Shown: piece after piece, positions 43,567 through 53,636 of the stretch
Layout: each line of letters begins with the position of its first letter
Position numbering within the stretch: the first letter of the stretch is position 1
From: Bacteroidota bacterium
Lineage (GTDB): Bacteria > Bacteroidota > Ignavibacteria > OLB7
Direction of reading: 5' to 3'
NCBI GenBank assembly: GCA_018266795.1
Contig: JAFDZV010000013.1
Span: 142,486 to 206,485, forward strand
DNA length: 64,000 nt
Notes under the pieces: model-generated
Databases searched by the model: none
Seen by the model: the letters and a program-made list of their open reading frames with translations, nothing else
Told to the model about the DNA's origin: nothing
Made by a program: the position numbers and the translations under genes

Positions 43567-44565
43567 TTACAGAGCGCCCAGGCGCTCAACGAGGTCCACG
43601 ATTCGCATCGAGTACCCGAACTCGTTGTCGTACCAGCCAACCACCTTCACCAGGTCGCCGATCACCATCGTGGAGAGCCCGTCGATGATGCAGGAGTGCG
43701 GATCGCCCACGATGTCGGTCACCACAACCGGATCCTCGATGTACGAAAGGATCCCCTGCATCGGGCCGCTTATCGCCGCGTTCTTGAACGCGGTGTTGAT
43801 CTCCTCCTTGCTCACGGTACGTTCCAGCACCGCATTGAAATCGGTAATGGAGCCATCCGGCGTCGGAATGCGGAGCGAGTAGCCGTCCAGCCTTCCCTTC
43901 ACCTCCGGAATCACCAGGCCCAGAGCCTTCGCCGCGCCTGTGGACGTTGGAATGATGTTGAGGGCGGCAGCACGTGCACGGCGCAGATCGCTGTGCGGAA
44001 GATCGAGGATGCGCTGGTCGTTGGTGTAGGAATGTACCGTGGTCATGAAACCGTTCTTGATCCCGAAGTTGTCCAGAAGGACCTTCACCATCGGAGCAAG
44101 GCAGTTGGTTGTACAGCTGGCGTTGGAGACGATCTTCACCTCCGGCGTCAGCACATGATCGTTGACGCCAAGCACCACCGTGGCATCCATCTCGTCCTTT
44201 GCCGGCGCGGTGAGCGCCACGCGCCTGGCTCCATTCGCAATATGCTTCTCGAGATCGGCACGCTTGGTGAACTTGCCGGTAGCCTCCACAACGACATCGA
44301 CATCTCCCCACGTCAGTTCCTCGATCGTCTTCGAGGCGCTGATCGTCACACGCTCTCCGTTTGCAATGATGTCGCTTCCATCAACCTCTATCGTCCCCTG
44401 GAAACGCCCATGCACGGAATCGTACTTCAGAAGGTGCGCCAGTGTAGGTGCGTCCGTCAGATCGTTGATGCCCACAATCTGAACATTCCCCTTGCGCGCC
44501 ATCGCATGACGGAACACGAGGCGGCCGATGCGGCCAAACCCGTTGATTGCGATACGGACTGCCAT
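43567..44565 (-). CDS. gap: Type I glyceraldehyde-3-phosphate dehydrogenase
   Basis: A 332-residue NAD-dependent enzyme oxidising glyceraldehyde-3-phosphate. The Rossmann N-terminus is MAVRIAINGFGRIGRLVFRH. The Asp-containing INDLTDAPTLAHLLKYDSVH (about 32-51) points to NAD use. The active-site Cys is in ASCTTNCLAP (about 150-159), and WYDNEFGYS is near the C-terminus. The start is the ATG giving MAVRIAING; the longer frame from 44769 adds 68 unrelated residues. A box TAAGTTCG (44713 to 44706, minus strand) lies about 140 bases upstream and may be its promoter. Confidence 0.97.
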   Translation of the reverse strand: MAVRIAINGFGRIGRLVFRHAMARKGNVQIVGINDLTDAPTLAHLLKYDSVHGRFQGTIEVDGSDIIANGERVTISASKTIEELTWGDVDVVVEATGKFTKRADLEKHIANGARRVALTAPAKDEMDATVVLGVNDHVLTPEVKIVSNASCTTNCLAPMVKVLLDNFGIKNGFMTTVHSYTNDQRILDLPHSDLRRARAAALNIIPTSTGAAKALGLVIPEVKGRLDGYSLRIPTPDGSITDFNAVLERTVSKEEINTAFKNAAISGPMQGILSYIEDPVVVTDIVGDPHSCIIDGLSTMVIGDLVKVVGWYDNEFGYSMRIVDLVERLGAL

Positions 44566-45079
44566 AGAACCTTGCTTGCTCCTTGAAGATGAGCCCGAAA
44601 CAGCTTCGGCCGGGAACAGGCCGCACCCCGCGCCAACGGGCTGTACGGTGCTCGACGGCAGAAACCCAACAGGCCTTCGATGGAAAATGTCTGAGAAAAA
44701 CCGTACGAACTTACGAAGAATGGGGTAGCTCCTTATGACAGTCGGTAACAGCCGAAAGGCTGCAACCATGGGCCTTCCAGGGATATGATGGCTTCGCTGT
44801 GCAGCACGGCGGACGCACGCGTCGGAAGGAACATCGCAGCAGGAAGCCCGCCCTTCATGCGGACATCATCACCGCAACGCACATCCGGATTGCGCACGCG
44901 AGCGGCCTGCCGGAACGGACTCAACGGTAACAGCGTGCGGCACCGGACATCGGAGGTGGATCATTGTAGTAGATTCGCATGAAGAACATTCACCTGGTCG
45001 TCTCCGGGATGTGGCGCAGCCTCCGTTCGGGCCTGCCACGGATCCCGGCTTCGAATGGAACTGAAAAGGGCGAGCGTAC
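44566..45079. other. Divergent region between gap and the MBL-fold gene
   Basis: No supported gene in 514 bases. It carries the putative minus-strand -7 box TAAGTTCG at 44706-44713, assigned to gap. The remainder (44760-45079) is of ordinary GC content with no repeats or strong hairpins that I could see. Confidence 0.5.
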
Positions 45080-45940
45080 ATGCAGATTGGTCGTTACTCC
45101 GTGGAGATCATCGAGACCTGCCGGTTCGGACTGGACGGCGGCGCAATGTTCGGCGTAGTGCCGAAGAACCTGTGGGCGAAGGCCTACCCGCACGTGGACG
45201 AGCAGAATCGCATTGCGATGTCCGCCAGAGCGCTTCTGATTCGCGGCGAGGGGCGCACCATCGTGGTCGATTCCGGTTGCGGAGAGAAGATGGGGGCCAA
45301 GCTGGAGGCGATCTACGCCATCGACAACAGCCGCTTCACGCTGGCCGGCGAGCTTGCGATGCGCGGCGTCTCGCCACTGGATGTCACGCACTTCATCTAC
45401 ACGCATCTGCATTTCGATCACGCCGGCGGCTCAACCCGGTTCGATGAATCGGGCCACGCCGTTCCCACCTTTCCGAATGCACGCCACTATGTGCAGCGCG
45501 ACCATGTTCGCTGGGCGGAAAACCCGACGGACAAGGATCGGGCGAGTTTCATGCCGGAGAACTGGACCCCTGTGGCCGAACGCGGCCTGCTGGAGGAAGT
45601 GGACGGCGGCGGCGAGATACTTCCCGCGATCGAGGTACGCCCGGTTCACGGCCATACCCGTGCGATGCAGATGGTGATCATTCACGCGGAGGCCGCCGCC
45701 GGGCCGGCCGGCCTGGCCTACTGCGCGGATCTGATTCCAACCAGCGCGCACCTTCCGTTCCCCTATGTGATGGGCTACGACAACTTTCCCCTCACGACCC
45801 TCGAGGAAAAGAAGGCGTTCATACCGGAGGCGTTCGAGCGTGGCTGGCTGCTTGCGTTCGAGCACGATGCCTTCGCACAGGCTGCCCGGATTGCGCCGCA
45901 CGGCAAGGGGTTCGCAATCCAGGAAATGGTGGAACTGTAG
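45080..45940 (+). CDS. Metallo-beta-lactamase-fold hydrolase
   Basis: A 286-residue zinc hydrolase. The first metal motif is FIYTHLHFDHAGG (about 110-122; HxHxDH). Later ligands are the His of VHGHTRAMQM, the Asp of YCADLIPTSAHLP and the His of LAFEHDAFA, in the usual order. The N-terminal strand IIETCRFGLDGGAMFGVVP resembles AHL-lactonase/MBL-fold proteins annotated as quorum-quenching-like, but substrate prediction is not safe. Upstream ATG choices are absent; GGGCGAG precedes the start. It stands alone on the plus strand before the Rieske ferredoxin. Confidence 0.9.
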   Translation: MQIGRYSVEIIETCRFGLDGGAMFGVVPKNLWAKAYPHVDEQNRIAMSARALLIRGEGRTIVVDSGCGEKMGAKLEAIYAIDNSRFTLAGELAMRGVSPLDVTHFIYTHLHFDHAGGSTRFDESGHAVPTFPNARHYVQRDHVRWAENPTDKDRASFMPENWTPVAERGLLEEVDGGGEILPAIEVRPVHGHTRAMQMVIIHAEAAAGPAGLAYCADLIPTSAHLPFPYVMGYDNFPLTTLEEKKAFIPEAFERGWLLAFEHDAFAQAARIAPHGKGFAIQEMVEL

Positions 45941-46095
45941 TGCGGTGGCCGGGAGTCAATGGTCAGTTGTTATTCGTCAGTTGCTGACAGGACTTTATGG
46001 ACGATGTATAGTGAATCATTATCCTACTGACTACTGACTACTGACACCGGCTCCCCCTGTGCTCCGATTGAACGTCCCTACAACTGCACGGATCC

Positions 46096-46464
46096 ATGTC
46101 CCTGGAACAAGACAAACCCTCGAGCGACAAGGAATTCATACGCGTCTGCTCCATCAAGGAGATCCCCCGCCGTTGCGGCAAGGAGATCGTGTTCGACGAG
46201 GAGACGCAGGTCGCGATCTTCAACATCGATGATACACTCTACGCTGTCAGCAACATCTGTCCGCATCAGCATGCGCCGGTGATCGCGGACGGATATATCG
46301 AGGATTGCACGATCACCTGCCCGCTGCACGGCTGGGTGTACGACCTGCGCAGCGGCAGAGCGATCGGCGGCACGGGGAAGCTGAAGACCTACGATATCTA
46401 CCTGGACGGGGAGAACGTGATGCTGGAACGCCCCGAGCCGGAGGAACCGACCTGGACGATCTGA
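46096..46464 (+). CDS. Rieske-type [2Fe-2S] ferredoxin
   Basis: A 122-residue small soluble Rieske protein. The cluster-binding motifs are CPHQHAPVI (about 55-63; C-x-H) and CPLHGWVYDL (about 75-84; C-x2-H), with the beta fold typical of NirD- and BphF-like ferredoxins. It would supply electrons to an oxygenase or reductase. The Rieske oxygenase at 29644-30732 is a conceivable partner but is 15 kb away. It precedes queG by 56 bases on the same strand and may be co-transcribed, although QueG has its own clusters. Confidence 0.92.
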   Translation: MSLEQDKPSSDKEFIRVCSIKEIPRRCGKEIVFDEETQVAIFNIDDTLYAVSNICPHQHAPVIADGYIEDCTITCPLHGWVYDLRSGRAIGGTGKLKTYDIYLDGENVMLERPEPEEPTWTI

Positions 46465-46520
46465 ACGGCGCATACACCGGGCCGCAACTGCGCGCAGCCG
46501 GCGGCCCATCCATCCCGCCC

Positions 46521-47489
46521 ATGAATTCAACGCGCTCCATACTATCGCAGAGCGATCTTACCCAGGCGGTCCGGACCTATACGCTCGGGCCGCTCGGTTT
46601 CGACCGCGTGGGCTTCGCCACGGCGGAACGGATCGAGAAGGAGGGGGCGCGCTATCTGGAGTGGATCGCGGACGGACGCCACGGCTCGATGGGATGGATG
46701 GAGCGTAACGCCGAGCGGCGAATCGATGTCCGCGAGATCCTCCCCTCCGCACGTTCGGTGATCGTGGTGGCGCGGAACTACTTCACACCGCATCGTCACC
46801 GGGACTCGCCGGAGCATGCGAAGATCAGCCGCTATGCCTGGGGGCGCGACTACCACAACGTGCTGCCGAAGAAGTTGAAGCAGCTTCACCGCTATCTCGA
46901 AACGCTGCGGCCCGAGGCCGAGTCGCGCTGGTACGTGGACACCGGGCCGGTGATGGAGAAGGCGTGGGCGGTGCGTGCGGGGATCGGCTGGATGGGGAAG
47001 CACACCAATGTGATCACCCGCGATCTCGGGAGCTGGATATTCCTCGGGGTATTGATCTCCTCGCTCGAGTTCGATGCCGGCACGCCGATCGCCGATTACT
47101 GCGGAAGCTGCACGCGCTGCATCGATGCATGCCCAACCGATGCGATCACCGCGCCGTATCAACTGGACGCCACGCGCTGCCTCAGCTACATCACGATCGA
47201 GGAGCGGCCGAAGGATCCGATCCCGCAGGGACTCGGCGCGCAGATGGAGAACTGGGTGTTCGGCTGCGATATCTGCCAGGACGTCTGCCCGTGGAATCGA
47301 TTCGAGGAGCCGACGACCGAGGAAGCCTTCCAGCCGCGCTCAGGCGTGCTGGATCTCACGCTCGATGATGTGAAGAACATGAGCGATGAGGAGTTCAACG
47401 AGCGATTCACCGGGAGTCCGGTGCGCCGCTCAACGGCAGACGGATTCAGACGCAACGGGCGGGGCGCGCAGGATGGGCACTCCGCGTGA
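46521..47489 (+). CDS. queG: Epoxyqueuosine reductase QueG
   Basis: A 322-residue cobalamin-dependent enzyme reducing epoxyqueuosine to queuosine in tRNA, the last step of the pathway. Characteristic QueG segments: GSMGWMERNAERRID (about 54-68), ISRYAWGRDYHNVL (about 98-111), and AVRAGIGWMGKHTNVITRDL (in two pieces, about 150-169). The two [4Fe-4S] clusters are CGSCTRCIDACPT (about 194-206) and CDICQDVCPWN (about 251-261), complete. It needs B12, which the PduO-type gene at 4999 shows is metabolised here, though QueG itself uses cobalamin rather than the adenosyl form. Its stop faces the MFS gene four bases away. Confidence 0.95.
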   Translation: MNSTRSILSQSDLTQAVRTYTLGPLGFDRVGFATAERIEKEGARYLEWIADGRHGSMGWMERNAERRIDVREILPSARSVIVVARNYFTPHRHRDSPEHAKISRYAWGRDYHNVLPKKLKQLHRYLETLRPEAESRWYVDTGPVMEKAWAVRAGIGWMGKHTNVITRDLGSWIFLGVLISSLEFDAGTPIADYCGSCTRCIDACPTDAITAPYQLDATRCLSYITIEERPKDPIPQGLGAQMENWVFGCDICQDVCPWNRFEEPTTEEAFQPRSGVLDLTLDDVKNMSDEEFNERFTGSPVRRSTADGFRRNGRGAQDGHSA

Positions 47490-47493
47490 ACGA

Positions 47494-48816
47494 TCACGCG
47501 GCGGCGGCAGGCTCCACCACACGAGCATCGGGAACGCGCAGCAGAAGAAGAATGCCGAGCACGAAGATCACGCCGATCACCAGCATCGCCTGCCGCAGCC
47601 CCAGCCAGTCAGCCACCTCGCCGAACACGAGCGGCCCCACCACGGCCGACGCCTTGCCGAAGAAGCCATCGTAGAAGCCGAAGAACTCCGTTCTCTTCTC
47701 ATCCGGCGTAAGCAGCGCCATCAGCGAACGGCTGCACGACTGCGAGGAGCCGAGCGCAATGCCGGCCACCGCGCCGAGGATGAAGAACGAGCCGGCCGTC
47801 GTGATGAAGTATGCCGCAACCACCACACCGATCCAGATCACGATGGTGACGATGATGGACTGCCGCGCGCCGATTCGATTGCTGACGGCGCCGAAGATGA
47901 GCGAGCCGATCAACGCCGAGCCCTGAACGATCATGAAGAAGTAGATCAGCTGGGCAGTCTCCATCTTCAGGCTCTCCTTGGCGAAGATGCCGGCGAAGAG
48001 GATGACGGTGAGAATGCTGTCGTTGTAGACGAAGAAGGCGAGCAGGAACCGCTTCACCGCATCGTAGCTGCGGATGTGCGCGAACGTCTCGCGCAGGCGG
48101 CGGTAGCCGGTGACGAGCGGATTGCCGGCGATCGAACGCGGCGTCTGGCGCTCGCGCACGAAGAGAAAGAGCGGCAGCGCGAAGAGCGCGAAGAATCCGG
48201 CAGCGATCAGATCGGTAAGCCGGAGCGAGGGAAGCGCTGCAGCGTACCCAACGGCTCCGCGCGCCGAGAGGCCTGCCAGAGCAACGGCCGGGCTGTGCTG
48301 CGCCACCGAAGCAAGCGTGGCCGGAGTAACCAGCGGCAGCACGATCATCAGGATCACGAACGATCCCAGGTATCCCATCGCGAAGCCGTAGCCGGAGATC
48401 CTGTTGTAATCCTTTTCAGCGGCGATATCGGGAAGGAAGGCATCGTAGAAGATCGTCCCTCCCTCGAAGCCGACGTTCGCAAGGATCACCAGCGCGACGG
48501 CCATCATCAGCGTCCCCGGCCCGGTGAAGTAGAGCAACGCGGTTGCCGCAACGCACAGGCCGGTGAACAGTGCAAGGAAGCGCTTCTTGCGATGCGTTGC
48601 GTCGGAGATGGAGCCGAGCAACGGACCCACCAGTGCGGTCAGAAGCATCGAGGCCGATATCGTCCTTCCCCAGTAGGAGGCGTTCCCGTTCGCGATCACA
48701 TCCGTGAAGAACGTGGAGTAGAGAAGAGAGATGATGATGACGTAGAACCCGGTGTTCGCGAAGTCGAACAAGGTCCAGGAGAAGATCTCTCCGCGCGAAG
48801 CTGTGCGATGCTGCAT
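47494..48816 (-). CDS. MFS transporter of the UMF1/Atg22-like family
   Basis: A 440-residue inner-membrane transporter with about 12 hydrophobic helices. It begins with the family's FSWTLFDFANTGFYVIIISL (about 12-31). Between helices is SDATHRKKRFLALF, the MFS motif A region, and later ANVGFEGGTIFYDAFLPDIA, a hallmark of UMF1 proteins. Relatives (Atg22 in yeast) export amino acids from vacuoles; bacterial substrates are unknown. It converges on queG with a four-base gap. A divergent promoter region lies upstream before tgt. Confidence 0.9.
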   Translation of the reverse strand: MQHRTASRGEIFSWTLFDFANTGFYVIIISLLYSTFFTDVIANGNASYWGRTISASMLLTALVGPLLGSISDATHRKKRFLALFTGLCVAATALLYFTGPGTLMMAVALVILANVGFEGGTIFYDAFLPDIAAEKDYNRISGYGFAMGYLGSFVILMIVLPLVTPATLASVAQHSPAVALAGLSARGAVGYAAALPSLRLTDLIAAGFFALFALPLFLFVRERQTPRSIAGNPLVTGYRRLRETFAHIRSYDAVKRFLLAFFVYNDSILTVILFAGIFAKESLKMETAQLIYFFMIVQGSALIGSLIFGAVSNRIGARQSIIVTIVIWIGVVVAAYFITTAGSFFILGAVAGIALGSSQSCSRSLMALLTPDEKRTEFFGFYDGFFGKASAVVGPLVFGEVADWLGLRQAMLVIGVIFVLGILLLLRVPDARVVEPAAAA

Positions 48817-48936
48817 CGTGAAACGGCTGCTCTGTTTGCGTGAAGGGAGGCCGGGCCGGCGTCGGCATGGAATTGCCGAAACGATTGGGGAGGCGCGGAT
48901 CGTGCGTTGGCCGGGCCTGGCGAACAGGGCGCATAA

Positions 48937-50192
<1,256 letters not shown>

Positions 50193-50193
<1 letters not shown>

Positions 50194-50238
50194 TGCCGTA
50201 TCGGATGCTCGAAGATGAATGCCGCATCCGACCGGCAC
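50193..50238 (+). terminator. Hairpin after the tgt stop, possible terminator
   Basis: GTGCCG-TA-TCGGATGC (50193-50208) pairs with GCATCCGA-CCGGCAC (50224-50238), with one two-base mismatch. It starts inside the tgt stop codon. There is no T-tract after it, so it could be an attenuator or mRNA-stability element before yajC. Confidence 0.35.
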
Positions 50239-50370
50239 CGACAACCGTTGCCGGCAATTCCGGCGATCTCATTTCAACCAACGTTTCTGCTGACCGCTGA
50301 CCACGGCGTTCCGCTCGCGGGCCGTGCTCCATGGCAGGAACTTCAACAACACGAATAACATCCGCACGCA

Positions 50371-50679
50371 ATGGACTTCACGACACTGGTAGCACAGGCA
50401 CCGGCAACCGATGGGGGTTCGAGCCCGATTGGCATGTTCGTCATGTTCGGCGCCATCATCGCCATCTTCTACTTCATGATCATCCGCCCGCAGCAGAAGC
50501 GCATGAAGGAGCATCAGGCACTGATCGGCGCCGTGAAGCGGGGTGACAAGGTGGTGCTCACCGGCGGTCTGTACGGCGTTGTTCACGAAGTGGAGGAGAA
50601 GACCGTGCTGGTGGAAGTGGCGAAGAATACGGTGCTGAAGTATGAGAAGGGAGCGATTCAGTCTGTGATTCGGGAATAA
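50371..50679 (+). CDS. yajC: Preprotein translocase accessory subunit YajC
   Basis: A 102-residue single-pass inner-membrane protein associated with SecDF. The transmembrane helix is about 20-40 ([18 protein letters not shown]), immediately followed by the signature [11 protein letters not shown] (about 40-50). The cytosolic domain contains [19 protein letters not shown] (about 55-73). Length and order match the family. It lies 177 bases after tgt, and ribBA follows after a 139-base gap, so the three may or may not form one transcript. Confidence 0.95.
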   Translation: MDFTTLVAQAPATDGGSSPIGMFVMFGAIIAIFYFMIIRPQQKRMKEHQALIGAVKRGDKVVLTGGLYGVVHEVEEKTVLVEVAKNTVLKYEKGAIQSVIRE

Positions 50680-50818
50680 TCGTCCATACGTTCCCGTCGT
50701 TGCAGCGCTCCGCCGGCCGGCCTGCCGGCCCCGCGGTACGCCGCTTCGGGGAGGGATCCAACACCTGGGATGCCACGATTCGATTCGCGTGCGTTGGGTA
50801 TTTCGAGAGGGTGATATC

Positions 50819-52030
50819 ATGTTCCACAGAATAGAGAAGGCATTGGAGGATCTCCGCGCCGGCCGCGTCATCATCGTTGTGGATGACGAGGGGCGCGAGA
50901 ACGAAGGGGACTTCGTTGCCGCCGCCGAGCTCTGCACACCGGAGACGATGAACTTCATACTCCGCGAGGGTCGCGGAATGGTCTGCGCCCCGATCACCGA
51001 GACGCGTGCGCGGGAGTTGGAGCTGGATATGATGGTTGCGGTGAACACGTCGCTTCACAGCACACCGTTCACGGTGCTGGTGGATTACCGGCACGGCACC
51101 ACTACCGGCATTTCCGCTGCGGACCGCGCAGCGACGGTTCGCGCCATCGCCGATCCGAAATCGGTGGCGTCGGACTTCGCCCGCCCCGGCCACATCGCCC
51201 CGTTACGCGCGGTGGACGAGGGGGTGCTGCGACGGGCCGGCCATACCGAGGCCGTTGTGGATCTGGTGCGGCTTGCCGGCCTGTATCCCGCCGGCATGCT
51301 CTGCGAGATCCTGAACGAAGACGGCACCATGGCCAGAATGCCGCAGCTCGAGGAGATCGCCAGGCTGCACAACCTCACGATCGTTACGATCGCCGACCTG
51401 ATCAAGTACCGCGTTGCACGTGAAAAGCTGGTGAAGAAGGTAGTGGAAGTTGATCTGCCCACCGACTACGGTCACTTCCGGCTGCATCTGTACCACAATC
51501 TGATGGACGGCAAGGAGCACATGGCACTGGTGAAAGGGAACATCCATACGCCCGAGCCGGTGCTGGTGCGCGTTCACAGCGAGTGCTTCACCGGCGATAC
51601 GCTGGGCTCGCGCCGGTGTGACTGCCAGTCGCAACTGCATGCTGCGATGATGCAGGTGGAGCGCGAAGGGCGCGGCGTTGTGCTCTACATGCGCCAGGAG
51701 GGGCGCGGCATCGGCCTCACCAACAAGCTGCTCGCGTACGCTCTCCAGGATGAGGGAAAGGATACGGTGGAGGCGAACGAGGCGCTCGGATTCAAGGCGG
51801 ACCTTCGCGACTACGGCCTGGGCGCGCAGATACTGGTGGATCTCGGCATCCGCGACATGCGCCTGATGACGAACAATCCGAAGAAGGTTGTCGGCCTGGA
51901 GTCGTACGGGCTGAACATCGTTGAGCGCGTGCCGATAGAGGTTGGAGAGAACGAGGACAACGCCCGGTATCTGAAAACCAAGAAGGAAAAGCTCGGGCAT
52001 CTGTTCCAGCACAACGGCGGCGGCAAGTAG
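50819..52030 (+). CDS. ribBA: Bifunctional 3,4-dihydroxy-2-butanone-4-phosphate synthase/GTP cyclohydrolase II
   Basis: A 403-residue riboflavin-pathway enzyme. N-terminal RibB (about 1-200) has [13 protein letters not shown] and [12 protein letters not shown], then [16 protein letters not shown]-terminal RibA (about 205-400) has [14 protein letters not shown] and RRCDCQSQL (zinc Cys ligands), [12 protein letters not shown], and the GTP-binding [11 protein letters not shown]. It converts ribulose-5-phosphate to DHBP and GTP to the pyrimidine precursor. The start is the ATG giving [12 protein letters not shown], with GAGAGG about ten bases upstream; the longer frame from 50789 is not needed. 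I looked for an FMN riboswitch upstream and found none. Confidence 0.96.
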   Translation: MFHRIEKALEDLRAGRVIIVVDDEGRENEGDFVAAAELCTPETMNFILREGRGMVCAPITETRARELELDMMVAVNTSLHSTPFTVLVDYRHGTTTGISAADRAATVRAIADPKSVASDFARPGHIAPLRAVDEGVLRRAGHTEAVVDLVRLAGLYPAGMLCEILNEDGTMARMPQLEEIARLHNLTIVTIADLIKYRVAREKLVKKVVEVDLPTDYGHFRLHLYHNLMDGKEHMALVKGNIHTPEPVLVRVHSECFTGDTLGSRRCDCQSQLHAAMMQVEREGRGVVLYMRQEGRGIGLTNKLLAYALQDEGKDTVEANEALGFKADLRDYGLGAQILVDLGIRDMRLMTNNPKKVVGLESYGLNIVERVPIEVGENEDNARYLKTKKEKLGHLFQHNGGGK

Positions 52031-52217
52031 CACGCGGCCGACGAGCGCGCGGCCGGCGAGCGCGTAGCAAGGAAGATGGGGGGTGCCCCGTGCCGAACCG
52101 CCTGCCGGCCGCCAGCGGTGGATGAACGCTCGATGATCTTCCGAATACCGTACCGGCTTCGGAGCGATCACCGGACAGTCTGATAGGAGAGCATGCGATC
52201 GTGGGTCGCAACTCTCC

Positions 52218-52225
52218 TATCTTCG
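52218..52225 (+). promoter_or_regulatory. Putative -7 element (TATCTTCG) giving a leaderless larA-like transcript
   Basis: TATCTTCG ends four bases before the ATG at 52229. By Bacteroidota spacing, transcription would begin at about the A of the start codon. Confidence 0.4.
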
Positions 52226-52228
52226 TTC

Positions 52229-53515
52229 ATGACCTTCCCTTCTCCGGATAATCCGCCGACCCTTCCCGGCATCCGCTATCATCGCGCCGCACCCGCCCGG
52301 CACCGGACGCAGCATGCTCCGGCGATCGTGCAGGTTGGGAGCACGCGCCTGCAGGAGATTGCGCGCCCCGGCATGCGTGTCGTGATTGCCTTCACCGACG
52401 CTACGCGCCACGCCCCGGACCGGATGCTGATCACCGGCTTGCTGGACCGGCTGGCTGAATGCGGCGTGCCGCGGGATAGCGTCACGCTCCTCTGCGCCAC
52501 CGGGCTGCACCGCCCGATGACCGACGCAGAGTGCATCGCCAAGCTGGGTGCGGAGCTTGCCGCCACGATGCGCATCGTTCATCACGATGCCATGGTCCCC
52601 GAGGGCCTTCTGGAACTCGGGGACGTCCAGGGAATTCCCGTTGTCGTCAACAGGCTCTGTGTGGAGGCCGGCCTGCTGCTCGCAACCGGCATCGTGGAGC
52701 CGCATCAGTATGCGGGCTATTCTGGCGGCGCGAAGACTGTGGTGATCGGCTGCGGCGGCGAACGCACGATCGCGGCCACGCATGGCCCCGGCATGTTGGA
52801 TCGCGAAGGCGTGCTGCTGGCATCGATCGAGGGAAATCCGTTCCAGATGTTCGTACGTGATGCAGGGCGCCGCATCGGCCTCGCCCTCGCAATCAACGCA
52901 CTGCTCAGCAGTGAGGGAACGCTGATCGAGAGCGCCATCGGTGCACCGAACGACGTACACGACTATCTCGTGAAGCGTGCGCGATCGGCCTGTGAAGTTC
53001 GGGTTGATGGTGTGGTGCAGTGCGCACTGGTAGGCCCCGGCGAAGGGAAGCGCAGCAATCTCTATCAGGCGAGCAGAGCCGTCACCTATCTTGCCCTCGC
53101 CGATCGCACGCCGCTGCTGCCGGGCGCTCCGATCGTGCTGGCGGCCGATCTCGAGGAAGGAGCGGGCGCCGGAACGGGCGAGAAACGTTTCGCCGACGTC
53201 ATGGCCGGCGCGGGCTCGCCGGCCGCATTGCTGGAACAACTGCGCCGGACTGGATTCCCTGCGGGGGCCCAACGCGCCTACGTTCTGGCGCAGGCACTGG
53301 TGCGCAATCCGGTGATCGTTGCTGCGCCGTACAGCGGCCATCTGGTACGTGCCTGTCACATGCGATACAGTGAATCGCTGGTGGAGGCATTGGGGATGGC
53401 GGAACGGATGGCGCGCGAACGCTTCGGCATTCCGGTGCCGCAGCCCGTTGACTGCCTGGTGGCTCCGAACGCGCTTACCATGCTTCCCCGGTTGGGAGAA
53501 CAGGAAGCGCAATAG
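52229..53515 (+). CDS. LarA-like nickel-dependent racemase/epimerase domain protein (DUF2088)
   Basis: A 428-residue member of the lactate-racemase catalytic-subunit family. The N-terminal domain shows DATRHAPDRMLITGLLDRLA (about 68-87) and CATGLHRPMTDAE (about 97-109). The central motif is VEPHQYAGYSGGAKTVVIGC (about 164-183), holding a His and the Lys that in LarA binds the nickel-pincer cofactor. Family members racemise or epimerise 2-hydroxy acids; the substrate varies and is unknown here. The cofactor-making genes larB, larC and larE are not in the window. It converges with the glycosyltransferase gene. Confidence 0.85.
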   Translation: MTFPSPDNPPTLPGIRYHRAAPARHRTQHAPAIVQVGSTRLQEIARPGMRVVIAFTDATRHAPDRMLITGLLDRLAECGVPRDSVTLLCATGLHRPMTDAECIAKLGAELAATMRIVHHDAMVPEGLLELGDVQGIPVVVNRLCVEAGLLLATGIVEPHQYAGYSGGAKTVVIGCGGERTIAATHGPGMLDREGVLLASIEGNPFQMFVRDAGRRIGLALAINALLSSEGTLIESAIGAPNDVHDYLVKRARSACEVRVDGVVQCALVGPGEGKRSNLYQASRAVTYLALADRTPLLPGAPIVLAADLEEGAGAGTGEKRFADVMAGAGSPAALLEQLRRTGFPAGAQRAYVLAQALVRNPVIVAAPYSGHLVRACHMRYSESLVEALGMAERMARERFGIPVPQPVDCLVAPNALTMLPRLGEQEAQ

Positions 53516-53636
53516 GTATCCGCATCAGCCCCGGCGTGCGCGGAGCATAGGTCCGTCGGTCACGATGATGGACACCGGCCATGCACTGCCGGCCGCACCC
53601 GGCACCCATGATGCCGATCACCCGCTGCAGCGCAGA

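Noticed and set aside
29644..46464. The Rieske oxygenase and Rieske ferredoxin as one two-component system
   Set aside because: They are more than 15 kb apart with unrelated neighbours, so pairing is only a guess.
50690..50818. Possible FMN riboswitch upstream of ribBA
   Set aside because: The GC-rich hairpin (about 50711-50735) and a TTCGGGG are present, but the conserved FMN-aptamer segments (AGGGTGAAATTC, GGCGGT) are missing.
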